DNA of 25,148 nt from Massilioclostridium sp965141735. GTDB lineage: Bacteria; Bacillota; Clostridia; Oscillospirales; Ruminococcaceae. The notes under the pieces are model-generated. The model was not told the origin of the DNA. It did not search any database and saw nothing but the letters and a program-made list of their open reading frames with translations. The position numbers were made by a program, and so were the translations under genes. The DNA is taken from contig CBCSOX010000018.1 of the NCBI GenBank assembly GCA_965141735.1, forward strand, positions 1 through 25,148. Direction: 5' to 3'. This document shows, one piece after another, positions 14,846 through 22,813 of the stretch (within the stretch, counting starts at the first letter, position 1; every line of letters starts with the position of its first letter).

Positions 14846-15523
14846 ATGAATTGGCTCAACAAGCTGGAACGGAAATTTGGCAGGATTGGCGTACCCAATC
14901 TCATGCTCTACATTGTGATCGGAAATCTCATTGTCTTTTTGTTCGATATCTTACTGTTTGCCAAGGGCGGCGTCACATTCAGCAGCTACCTTTCCCTCAA
15001 TCCGGATGCGGTTATGCATGGGCAGGTGTGGCGGCTGATTACCTTTGTCTTTATCCCTCCGGAAACCTCTCCGATCTGGCTCGCCTTTGTCCTCTATTTT
15101 TACTATTTTGTCGGCTCCAGCCTCGAATCGGCCTGGGGATCCTTCCGCTTTACCCTCTACTATCTCATCGGGATGATCGGCACCATCATCGCCGGGTTGT
15201 TCACCGGCGCGGGAACGGCAGTTTTTCTCAACCTTTCGCTGTTCTTTGCCTTTGCAACCCTCTTCCCGGACCACCAGGTTCTCCTCTTCTTTTTTATCCC
15301 CATCAAGGTCAAGTGGCTCGGCCTGCTCGACGCGGTGCTCTTTCTCATCACAATAATCGTCTCCCCGCTCCCCGCAAAAATTGCCGCGCTTGTGGCGATT
15401 GCAAACTACTTTCTCTTTTTCGGCCCGACTTTTATCAGCAAAATCAAGTACTATTTTCAATACCGCAAAACGCGCAATAATTTTCGCCAAAAAATGAAAA
15501 ACAACCCGTGGAACAACCGGTAA
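14846..15523 (+). CDS. Rhomboid-fold membrane protein, apparently not a protease
   Basis: 225 residues from the ATG at 14846 with AAGGGG upstream. Six hydrophobic segments are visible, starting VPNLMLYIVIGNLIVFLFD and ending near residue 200, then a basic cytoplasmic tail (YFQYRKTRNNFRQKMKNN). Rhomboid features are present: HGQVWRLITFVFIPP (58-72) and the loop-1 type pattern SLESAWGSFRFTLYYLIG (92-109). The catalytic GxSG motif is absent: the expected helix reads GAGTAVFLNLSLFFAFATLFP (121-141), and no histidine is seen in the last helix (AIANYFLFFGPTF). It is therefore likely a pseudoprotease, which in other rhomboid-fold proteins act in membrane-protein handling. The gene is monocistronic with its own promoter and terminator. 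Confidence 0.75.
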   Translation: MNWLNKLERKFGRIGVPNLMLYIVIGNLIVFLFDILLFAKGGVTFSSYLSLNPDAVMHGQVWRLITFVFIPPETSPIWLAFVLYFYYFVGSSLESAWGSFRFTLYYLIGMIGTIIAGLFTGAGTAVFLNLSLFFAFATLFPDHQVLLFFFIPIKVKWLGLLDAVLFLITIIVSPLPAKIAALVAIANYFLFFGPTFISKIKYYFQYRKTRNNFRQKMKNNPWNNR

Positions 15524-15574
15524 ACTAGAATTCTCTCACAGTATGAGCACACCAACCAATCATTCGCTCTGTAC

Positions 15575-15617
15575 GCGGCTTTCCCTGTTCTCAATTCAGG
15601 GAAGGCCGCATTTTTTT
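15575..15617 (+). terminator. Intrinsic terminator of the rhomboid-like gene
   Basis: GCGGC-T-TTCCCTG (15575-15587) pairs with CAGGGAA-G-GCCGC (15597-15609), and ATTTTTTT follows. It lies 52 nt after the stop codon. Confidence 0.92.
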
Positions 15618-15920
15618 ATATTTGCTGGCATCTGAGTCAGTCAAAGCGGAATTGATGCACTCCACCACCCGGGAACGGGTAGTTTTCCCAGGCTCAAAGG
15701 GCTAGTGACTGGTTTCGCTGCTCCAGGGGGATGAGTAGAATTATTGCGCCACACCCACGGCAATCCGCAATTCGCTGGCTATCAGGACTGATAGGAATTT
15801 AAAACGCTAGTGATGATGCTTTTGGTTTGCAAAAGCTCGTTTCCCTTTGAGAATCCTTTCGTTGAAACCTATTTCCCCTTCCACCGGTAGAGCCGGAAAT
15901 TTTATTTCGTGAATGGGAAC
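15618..15920. other. Gene-free stretch, with a possible insertion-element end
   Basis: No coding frame is supported. At about 15658-15688 the plus strand reads CTCCACCACCCGGGAACGGG followed by TAGTTTTCCC: a small ACCCG/CGGGT hairpin followed by GTTTT. The layout resembles the tail beside the tnpA relic (minus strand, about 12880-12840: CTCTACCA, small hairpin, GGTGGTTTTG). It may be another short IS200/IS605-type end remnant, but the similarity is limited. Confidence 0.25.
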
Positions 15921-15955
15921 AAAAACAATAAAGGCACCCTGTAAAACAGAGTGCC
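15921..15955 (-). terminator. Intrinsic terminator of the ABC operon
   Basis: On the minus strand GGCAC-T-CTG, loop TTTTA, CAG-G-GTGCC (15955-15933) with one mismatch, then TTTATTGTTTTT. It lies about 115 nt downstream of the distal permease gene. Confidence 0.75.
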
Positions 15956-16068
15956 CTCATTGTGTAACTGATCAACGACGTTCTTTGGGAACATCTATAT
16001 TTTACCTGATAGTTGCTAATTTGTCAAGTAATTTTTTGGAAAATATTTAAAATTAAGCAATATTCAGT

Positions 16069-17689
16069 TTATTTATACATAGATTTCCTTCTGAATAAGA
16101 TGAGCGAACCGGCTGCCAGCAGCAATGCTGCCACAAGAAAAGCAAACGCCTGCAAGCCAAGCTGAACCTGATTGGTGAGCACCTGGGTAATGTTCCTCAG
16201 GAAAAACAACAGTATTGTTGTGACTTCCCCTGTGGTATAGCTCATTCCCAAGTAGTTCTGGTACTCCATCCAGAGCGCAGGGAGTATCAACCCGACCGTC
16301 GTACAGCCTGCCGCAGCGAGTCCGAAAAAGACCCCCCACCCTAATCTTACGGGTAATCGCGGAGGCAAAAAAGGCAGCCGCCACACAGAGCCAAACCACG
16401 CAAAGCAACTGCAGTACAACAACTGCATACCACACGCCAAACGGAATCATATGGGAGTTCCCCAAAAGATAGACCGCACACCCATTGCCGAGATCCTCTG
16501 TGCCAAAAAACAGAGCAAACCCCAGCGAGGCCACAAGCGTGCAGACGGCTACCAAACCGGTGCTCGCGATGCCGCAGCTGACCAATTTGGAACAAGCAAC
16601 CATTGTCCTGGTTGTGCGCCGGCAGAGCAGTCCTTCCAGAGCACCTGGGCGCTCTATCCCCATGGACAGCGCGCCGAATACCGACGCACAGGCGGCGATT
16701 CCGAGCAGCAGGGGAAGAAAATCCCCCATTTGCCTCCGGGTTGCCTGCCGCAGGTTGACATACTGTGTGGGCGGCATATCCCGCTCGATTGCGCATTCGA
16801 GGTTGCTCACCTGCCTGCGGAATTCCAGCAGCATTGTGTCAATGGAACGAGAGCGCTCTTCCTGCTCCTTTTCATCCAAATCAGAATTAAAAAAATCCTC
16901 GTTCCCAGCACCGCGATTCTTTTCCCGTTCCATTCGAATAAGGCCCGCGCGATATCCCTCGAGCTGATCGCAGGCCGTGCTTTTCCAGCTGTTCGGCAGG
17001 TATCCCCCCACCCTCAGGCGGTACTCCTTTTGCTCTAGTTTATACTGGAGGGACTCCGCCTCCTCTGTATCTCCCTGCTGCTTACAGCTCTCAATATTCT
17101 TCCGAAGAGAAACGATCTGTTTCCGAAGAAGCTGTTCGGGATCGTAGCCCTGCTCCAACATCTGAGAGAGCTCTCGCATATCACTTTCATAAAGTTCATC
17201 GTAATAATTGCTGGGATAGTAAAACAGGGTGTGCAAAGACATTTGTTCTAGAAGCCCGTATAGCTCAGCATCTGACCGCTCTCCCCGATTGATCTCCCAC
17301 ACCTTTTCGCTGAACCGAAAGCTGAACACCATGGATGCAGGATACGTCTGCATCCCATCTGCTGTCTGCAAGCTTGTCGTGGGGGAAACTCCCTGCTTGC
17401 GGTAGATTTCGTACATCTCCTCAAGCTGCTGCCGATAGAGGTCAAAAAATTGAGCCTCAAATGCATTCATGTCTGTCCGGTTGCACCCATCCAGCTCCTG
17501 GATGAGGAGGTCGTACTCAGACTGGATGTTGAATCCCGGCCCTAGCATGGAATTCGGCGGCAAGGCCAACCGGGAGAAAAGGGGGACAGCCGCTGAGAGC
17601 AACAGCAGGCAGATTGTCAGGACAATTACGCTGCGGCAGCGAAGCAGTTTAAATAGCTCCCCTCCTGTGATCCGCAGAAACTTGCTCAC
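16069..17689 (-). pseudogene. ABC-2-type permease with large ectodomain, frameshifted (or phase-variable)
   Basis: The gene starts with GTG at 17689, overlapping the preceding stop by 4 nt. The frame encodes one N-terminal transmembrane helix (about 22-42), a roughly 280-residue hydrophilic, helix-rich outside domain, then membrane segments FLPLLLGIAACASVFGALSM, IASTGLVAVCTLVASLGFALFF and VWYAVVVLQLLCVVWLCVAAAFF. After SAITRKIR the predicted frame becomes unlike a membrane protein and stops at 16073. The neighbouring frame instead gives WGVFFGLAAAGCTTVGLIL and a final helix ending at 16069. The shift lies at a run of six Cs (16332-16337; six Gs on the coding strand). Removing one base restores SAITRKIRVGVFFGLAAAG and the full family layout, matching the paralogue upstream. 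It may be a recent mutation, a slippage switch or a sequencing error. Confidence 0.8.
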
Positions 17690-19437
17690 GTTGTTTCCCC
17701 CTTCGCTGTTTGAGATGGATCACAAACCTCTTGGTTGTGGAAAATCCACAGCGCCGCGGCGATGAGGGCTGCGGCGCCCAGAACAGCCAGCAAAGTACTC
17801 CAGTTGAGCGCAAGCTGCCGCACCATCCGTTCAAAGGTCCCAAACCAATCAAATGTTGTCTGAAAGTCGTCCACATGGCTGGACAGCATCAGGCTGGTAT
17901 AATCCAGCTGCTGATAGCTGCGCTGCTCGAACTGATAGCCCGGGTAGTATGCCCAAACACCAATCAATGCGCAGATCAGACAGGACACTGCCACACCGGC
18001 TGACATCCGTCGCAGCAGCAGCGAGGCGAAACAGCTCACAGAACTCACAAAAAGCGCAATGCAGAGCATCCCCCCGCACTGGAGCGCGTACCACAGTGGA
18101 AAGGGTATCTGGTGAAACGAATTCCCGATGCGGTAGATCACTCCAGTGAACAGCTCTCCCGGACCGCAGAGGATTCCCGCCACAGTGCAACAGACAAGGG
18201 CACACAGTGCGATCAGAACAACTGCAAAGACAGCCCCGCTCAAAAGTTTTGCGAGCAGCAGCTGTTCCCGGGACGCCCTGCGGGTCAGCTGACCGCTCAT
18301 TGTCCCCAGGGTGTATTCCCGCCCCACACTGAGGGCAGTAAACACCCCCACCGCCGCTGCAACCACCAGCAGATAGGGGAGAAGCCCTGCCGCGAGCCGG
18401 CGGGGGTCATTTTTGCCCGTCACACTCTCGTAGTCCTCCATTGGCCGGGCGTTATGGGTGGTCGCGTAGTCGAGCAGCTCATACTCCAATTGCTTTGCCT
18501 GAAGTATCTTTTCATGAAAAGTCATGTATTCCTCAAAGGGGAGCAGTTCAATTTGCTCGGTAATTTCTCCTGTCTTGGGATCGGTGTAATTCCCTTTGAC
18601 CGGGCGGTACAACTCAGTCGCCTCCTGCTGTTTCAGCTCATCCAGCTGAAACCGGAGCGATTCCAAACCGTAATTCCATAGCAGCGCATAATCCCAACGG
18701 GCAGGGTCATAGGCACCGGTTTGACAGGCGCGCTCGAGGTATGCGATTTGAGGCTCGATTGCCGCTCGATAAGCAGGGTCAATATTGCCCAGATCAACCT
18801 GCTTTTGATACGCATTCTTTACCTGTGCAAGTATTTTCAGTGCGTTTTCTTTCCGGTCCACTGGTCCGTCGAGCGAAGCGAGAAACTCCTCGTTGCGCTG
18901 CCGGTCCTCCAGATATAAGGATTCCTCGATTTCCTCAGTATAATGGGGATAATAGAGAAAAGCATTGTTGTAAAACACCGTATCATAATAACTCGATATC
19001 TCATACTCGCTCATTTCCTTCTCTGGGATACCCAGACTTGCAACTGCGTCCTTAAGCTGGTATCCATAGCAGCTTCTCAAATTTGTAGCCCAATTCCCGC
19101 TCTTAATTTGTTCGGATGTGGTGATCTTGCATTCCTTTGCAGTGGCAAGCATTTGCTCAACGGTTTGCTGGTAGGCATCGAGCAGTTGCTGCTGTATGGG
19201 GGAAACGCCGCTCTCCTTTTCCAGCGCAATTGCCTCGTCCATCTTTTTGTGCAAATATGCATCGTTATCGGCATCCCACCAGGATACCTTGGTATACGCG
19301 GGATCAAGCTGCTTGATGACAGCCGGAACAAGCCCCGAGCAGAGCACCAGCACAGCCACAGCGATCAAAATCCCCCGGCGGCTGAGCTGGACGAGCAGCT
19401 CCCTCCGGGTTAAAGACCACAGCCTCTTCATGGTCAC
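17686..19437 (-). CDS. ABC-2-type permease with large ectodomain
   Basis: 583 residues from the ATG at 19437, overlapping the upstream stop by 4 nt (ATGA). One signal-anchor helix (GILIAVAVLVLCSGLVPAVI, about 22-41) leads to an ectodomain of about 310 residues rich in Glu, Gln and Tyr and likely helical. Then come about five to six membrane helices (LAAGLLPYLLVVAAAVGVFTAL onward). The cytoplasmic loop EYTLGTMSGQLTRRASREQLLLAKLL matches the ABC-2 pattern (E-GT---LT---SR--LLLAK-L). The shared segment GNSFHQIPFPLWYA recurs as GNSHMIPFGVWYA in the downstream permease, so the two are paralogues and likely a heterodimer. The substrate is unknown. The only ATPase-like partner encoded here lacks nucleotide-binding motifs. 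Confidence 0.85.
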   Translation of the reverse strand: MTMKRLWSLTRRELLVQLSRRGILIAVAVLVLCSGLVPAVIKQLDPAYTKVSWWDADNDAYLHKKMDEAIALEKESGVSPIQQQLLDAYQQTVEQMLATAKECKITTSEQIKSGNWATNLRSCYGYQLKDAVASLGIPEKEMSEYEISSYYDTVFYNNAFLYYPHYTEEIEESLYLEDRQRNEEFLASLDGPVDRKENALKILAQVKNAYQKQVDLGNIDPAYRAAIEPQIAYLERACQTGAYDPARWDYALLWNYGLESLRFQLDELKQQEATELYRPVKGNYTDPKTGEITEQIELLPFEEYMTFHEKILQAKQLEYELLDYATTHNARPMEDYESVTGKNDPRRLAAGLLPYLLVVAAAVGVFTALSVGREYTLGTMSGQLTRRASREQLLLAKLLSGAVFAVVLIALCALVCCTVAGILCGPGELFTGVIYRIGNSFHQIPFPLWYALQCGGMLCIALFVSSVSCFASLLLRRMSAGVAVSCLICALIGVWAYYPGYQFEQRSYQQLDYTSLMLSSHVDDFQTTFDWFGTFERMVRQLALNWSTLLAVLGAAALIAAALWIFHNQEVCDPSQTAKGETT

Positions 19438-20234
19438 ACCTCCCGCGCTGTCACGTCCAACACCTCAATTCCCCGCTGGTAGAGGATTTCAGACACCCGC
19501 TCGGACTGCTCCTCCGAAATGTTGAGTTCAAGCAGGTTGCCTGCAAACCAGACATCCGGAAATTCCTGTTCCAGCGCATAAAGCGCTTGAATCGGCTGGT
19601 CGACATCGAAAAAGTAGTGAATCGGCCCCGCTGGCTTTTGTTCCGACTGTTCTCTGGTTACTTGCTCCCCCAGTGGAAGAATGCGGTCGCAGAGTGATGC
19701 GACCTGAGAACAGCCCGAGAGCAAAACTGTCTTTCCCTCCTCCCTCCACAGGGGAAGGAGCTCTTGCAGCAGCGGAATCTGCTCGTCGGGCAGTTGGATG
19801 AGTAGCAAGTCGGGTTGATGCAGCAGTGCTTGAGCCAGGGTGAGCCGCCAGCAAGCGTCTTGATTATATTTTCGGGTGCGGCGAGGGAGCAGTTCGGTCA
19901 GCGACAGCTGCTCTGCGACTTGCACTATCCTTTCCTCACGGATATCGCCGTACATCCGGGCCGCGAGCCGCAGCTGCTGCATCCCAGACAGATGAGGGTA
20001 GACCCCTGCGCCAGCGACAACCCCAACTGTCTGCATCGCCTGCGAAAAGCTGCGGCGCAGATCAAACTGATTCAACAGAATCTCTCCCGCCTCCGGAAAG
20101 ACAAGGCCGGCTGCGAGCCGCAGAACGAACGGGCAATTCACTGCCCCCACGACTTCCCCCTGCTGTATGCAAAAGGAAATTTCCTCTAGATCTGGCTGTT
20201 TTGTGACATTGAGAAATTCCAGTTTTGTATTCAT
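19434..20234 (-). CDS. ABC ATPase-like protein lacking all catalytic motifs (pseudo-ATPase)
   Basis: 266 residues; ATG preceded by AGGGGGTG. The framework is that of an ABC transporter ATPase: QQGEVVG...LRLAAGLVFPEAGEILL, then VYPHLSGMQQLRLAARMYGDI, LAQALLHQPDLLLIQLP and LCDRILPLGEQV. Each functional motif is lost. The Walker A GPNGAGKTT is shortened and replaced (GAVNCPFV, no lysine); the Q-loop glutamine is not seen; the LSGGQ signature is YNQDACW; Walker B LDEP is IQLP, so the catalytic Glu is gone; the H-loop histidine is not seen (SGCSQV). The frame is otherwise clean and translationally coupled to two permeases, which argues for a retained non-hydrolysing role or very recent relaxation. 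It may scaffold the permeases or need an ATPase encoded elsewhere (inferred). Confidence 0.8.
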   Translation of the reverse strand: MNTKLEFLNVTKQPDLEEISFCIQQGEVVGAVNCPFVLRLAAGLVFPEAGEILLNQFDLRRSFSQAMQTVGVVAGAGVYPHLSGMQQLRLAARMYGDIREERIVQVAEQLSLTELLPRRTRKYNQDACWRLTLAQALLHQPDLLLIQLPDEQIPLLQELLPLWREEGKTVLLSGCSQVASLCDRILPLGEQVTREQSEQKPAGPIHYFFDVDQPIQALYALEQEFPDVWFAGNLLELNISEEQSERVSEILYQRGIEVLDVTAREV

Positions 20235-20259
20235 TTCGTCACCCCCTCGTGTTTCCTAT

Positions 20260-20289
20260 ATTATAACATGCCGGAATTTACAAGTGCAA
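20260..20289 (-). promoter_or_regulatory. Probable promoter of the ABC operon
   Basis: On the minus strand: -35 TTGCAC (20289-20284), 18-bp spacer, -10 TATAAT (20265-20260), about 25 nt before the ATG at 20234. Confidence 0.6.
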
Positions 20290-20702
20290 TTGATATCGTC
20301 AAATTGTAATAAGTTCTTTATATTTTTCCCTTTTTTCAGCTAGGTTGAACAAATTCATAAATTGCAGTCAGCAATTTGTGTCGTTTGACACGACTCCAAA
20401 CTGGACTCTTCTTTACCCATGTCCCTGCTGAAATTGCTGGGGCTCTAACGAAACCCTCAGATGCCTCTATTCCTTCCAATGATCTACCACCCTCGCAGCA
20501 CCGTTCCTGTCCCCCAACGGTTCCCGTCCCATGCACTGGATACAATCCGGGCACAGACCCAGTCGGGAACCTGCCTGTCATCCAATCCATTCCCCGACGC
20601 CTGCCGACACGATTGCGTTGTTTCATACAAGCGGTTTTTCGTTCGCCCCCTTTTCTCAGGTCAAGCGAGGACGGAACAATGATCCGGCTGTTTCTTTCAA
20701 AT
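20290..20702. other. Gene-free stretch
   Basis: No supported gene. A minus-strand frame stays open from inside the Na/Pi gene region to 20336 (ending LLTAIYEFVQPS), but it has no ribosome-binding site of its own and runs through the Na/Pi terminator. I treat it as non-coding or a relic. Confidence 0.35.
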
Positions 20703-20738
20703 AAAAAAGGTCCTACACCTGGTTGAGGTGCAGGACCT
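20703..20738 (-). terminator. Intrinsic terminator of the Na/Pi cotransporter gene
   Basis: On the minus strand AGGTCCT-G-CACCT, loop CAACC, AGGTG-T-AGGACCT (20738-20708), then a T-run to 20703. It begins about 25 nt after the stop codon. Confidence 0.93.
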
Positions 20739-20762
20739 AGGTCAGACATCATTTGGATTTGT

Positions 20763-22598
20763 TCACTGCGCGGAAGCGGCCGGCGCCGGCTCCGGGTTTT
20801 CAATGAGCACGGTATATTTGTCGTGGTAAAAATGCATTGCGTCGACATAGCCCGCGTCGCTGTTCTGGTGCAGCTTGCGGATGTATTCATGGTGGTTGAT
20901 GGATTCTTTACCGTAGTTGTTGCTCACAGTGTACACCGCGATATTGGAACAGTGGTCGGAAATTCGCTCGAGATTGACCAGCAGGTCGAGAAAAACAATG
21001 CCGGTGTCCACAGAGCACCTGCCGTCCCGCAGGCGTTCGACATGGCGGGATTTGAGTATGTCCTCCATCTCGTCGATCGTCTCCTCAAGCGGTTCGATCT
21101 TTTTGGCGATGGACAGATCGTTCTCCCGGAAGGTATCGTAAGACAGCGAAATGATTTCTTCCACCGCATCGGCAATGGTCTTGAGCTCCTGCTTCGCGCT
21201 CTCGGAAAAGCTGAGCTTTTTGTCCTGAAGCTCCATCGCCTGCTCGACGATGTTGATCGAATAGTCACCGATCCGCTCAAACTCTGAAATAAGGTGAAGC
21301 AGATAGGTGACCTCCTTGCTGTCCTCATCGGTCAGCTCGCAGTCCGCGAGTTTGACGAGGTAGTTGCCAAGGCTGTCCTCCATCCGGTCGATCTTGTCTT
21401 CCCGCTCCTGAATGCGGTCGATTTTTTTCTGTTCATACTTATCAAACAGCTTGACTGCGTTGCGGAAGTTTTTGCGCGCAAGCTTTGCCATCGCTTCCAC
21501 TGTTGTTTTGCACTGGTTGAGTGCCAGTGTCGGCGAAACGAGAAAACGCTCGTCGAGTACCTCGAGCCCGATGTTGTCATCCTCTTCTTCGTCTTCGTCG
21601 GCGGTCTTTTTGTCCCGTATGGTGAGCACTGCGAGTTTTTCAAGCAGTCCTGCGAAGGGGAGCAGCAGCAGTGTGGTCACGATGTTGAAAACGGTGTGGA
21701 AGTTGGCGATGCCTCCGCTTGAGAGGGGCAGATTCCAAATCGCGTCGAACACATGGCAGGCGTTGAGGATGTTCATCGCGATGAGGAACACCACGGTTCC
21801 AATGATATTAAAATAGATGTGGACCGCAGCGGTTCGCTTGGCGTTTTTGTTGGCCCCAAAGCTTGAGATCAGCGAGGTGACACAGGTGCCGATGTTCTGA
21901 CCCAGGATAATGGGATAAGTGGAGGCAAAGGTGAGCGCCCCGGTCGAACTGAGCGCCTGCAGCATACCGACCGACGCCGAGGAGCTTTGGATGACTGCGG
22001 TGATGATGACACCCGCGAGCAGACCGAGAATCGGCCACTGGGAAAATTTTGCGAGAACCTCCATAAAAAATGGGGAGTCCTTGAGCGGTTCGACCGCGCT
22101 CGACATGTTGAGAAGCCCGGTGAACAGCACGCCAAAGCCCATGGCGATCTGGCCGATCACCTTTTTATTTTTGCTTTTGCAGAACATAATGAGCACAATG
22201 CCCACGACTGCTACAACTGGGGCGAGGGTGTCGGGCTTGAAGAACTGAATGATAGGATTGCCGCCCGCGTCCAGGTCGATGAGCCGGGTAATCTGCCCGG
22301 TGACAGTGGTCCCGATGTTCGCGCCCATCAGGATACCGACCGCTTGTTTGAGCTTGAGCAGCCCGGCATTGACCAAGCCGACGACGAGAACCGTCGTTGC
22401 AGACGAACTTTGAATCATTGCGGTGACCAGGAAGCCGAGCAGTACCCCTTTGAAGATGTTGCTAGTAAATTTCTCCAGCGTTTTTTCCAGCGCGCCGCCG
22501 GAAAATTTTTCGAGCCCCGCGCTCATTTCGTGCATTCCATATAGGAACAGCGCCAGTCCCCCGAATACTGCTATGACACTAAAAAAGTCCATATCCAT
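20763..22598 (-). CDS. Na+/phosphate cotransporter with PhoU-like C-terminal domain
   Basis: 611 residues if the first ATG (22598) is used. GGAGG touches that ATG, while the second ATG (22592, residue 3) has a 6-nt spacing, so translation more likely starts there (609 residues). The N-terminal half is the NptA/PNaS fold with its two inverted repeats, each holding the signature QSSSA: Q63 onward (QSSSATTVLVVGLV) and again in ITAVIQSSSASVGML. Conserved MGANIGTTVTG and LGQNIGTCVTS follow each repeat. After an acidic linker (DEDEEEDD) comes a helical PhoU-like region of about 230 residues with EFERIGDYSINI and NLERISDHCSNI, the paired E--RI-D motifs of PhoU. It should import phosphate with Na+ across the cytoplasmic membrane, with the tail as regulatory domain. 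It is monocistronic. Confidence 0.93.
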   Translation of the reverse strand: MDMDFFSVIAVFGGLALFLYGMHEMSAGLEKFSGGALEKTLEKFTSNIFKGVLLGFLVTAMIQSSSATTVLVVGLVNAGLLKLKQAVGILMGANIGTTVTGQITRLIDLDAGGNPIIQFFKPDTLAPVVAVVGIVLIMFCKSKNKKVIGQIAMGFGVLFTGLLNMSSAVEPLKDSPFFMEVLAKFSQWPILGLLAGVIITAVIQSSSASVGMLQALSSTGALTFASTYPIILGQNIGTCVTSLISSFGANKNAKRTAAVHIYFNIIGTVVFLIAMNILNACHVFDAIWNLPLSSGGIANFHTVFNIVTTLLLLPFAGLLEKLAVLTIRDKKTADEDEEEDDNIGLEVLDERFLVSPTLALNQCKTTVEAMAKLARKNFRNAVKLFDKYEQKKIDRIQEREDKIDRMEDSLGNYLVKLADCELTDEDSKEVTYLLHLISEFERIGDYSINIVEQAMELQDKKLSFSESAKQELKTIADAVEEIISLSYDTFRENDLSIAKKIEPLEETIDEMEDILKSRHVERLRDGRCSVDTGIVFLDLLVNLERISDHCSNIAVYTVSNNYGKESINHHEYIRKLHQNSDAGYVDAMHFYHDKYTVLIENPEPAPAASAQ

Positions 22599-22767
22599 CC
22601 TCCACAGACTTGTTTTTAAACGAATCTTGTTGTTTCTGTAAAAAATGCGTTCGGTCTTATTATATCATTTTTTGGCGGATGATGTATAGTGTTTTCGCAA
22701 AACTGGGTGAAAAAATACCCTACAAGATCTCGCTGTGAAAACAGCTGTATTCTAGCGAAAAGTGGTA

Positions 22768-22812
22768 AATGCGCGCCATTTTGTTCGAGCATCTAACAAA
22801 ATGGCGCGCATT
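22768..22812. terminator. 18-bp perfect hairpin after the sugar transferase gene
   Basis: AATGCGCGCCATTTTGTT (22768-22785) and AACAAAATGGCGCGCATT (22795-22812) form a perfect 18-bp stem with a 9-nt loop. It begins one base after the stop codon of the sugar transferase gene. No real T-run follows (ATTTACC on the minus strand), so it may be a terminator of unusual form or a 3'-end stabilising structure. Confidence 0.6.
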
Positions 22813-22813
22813 C

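Noticed and set aside
20336..20890. 184-residue minus-strand open frame
   Set aside because: It overlaps the 3' end of the Na/Pi gene, passes through its terminator and has no start signal of its own.
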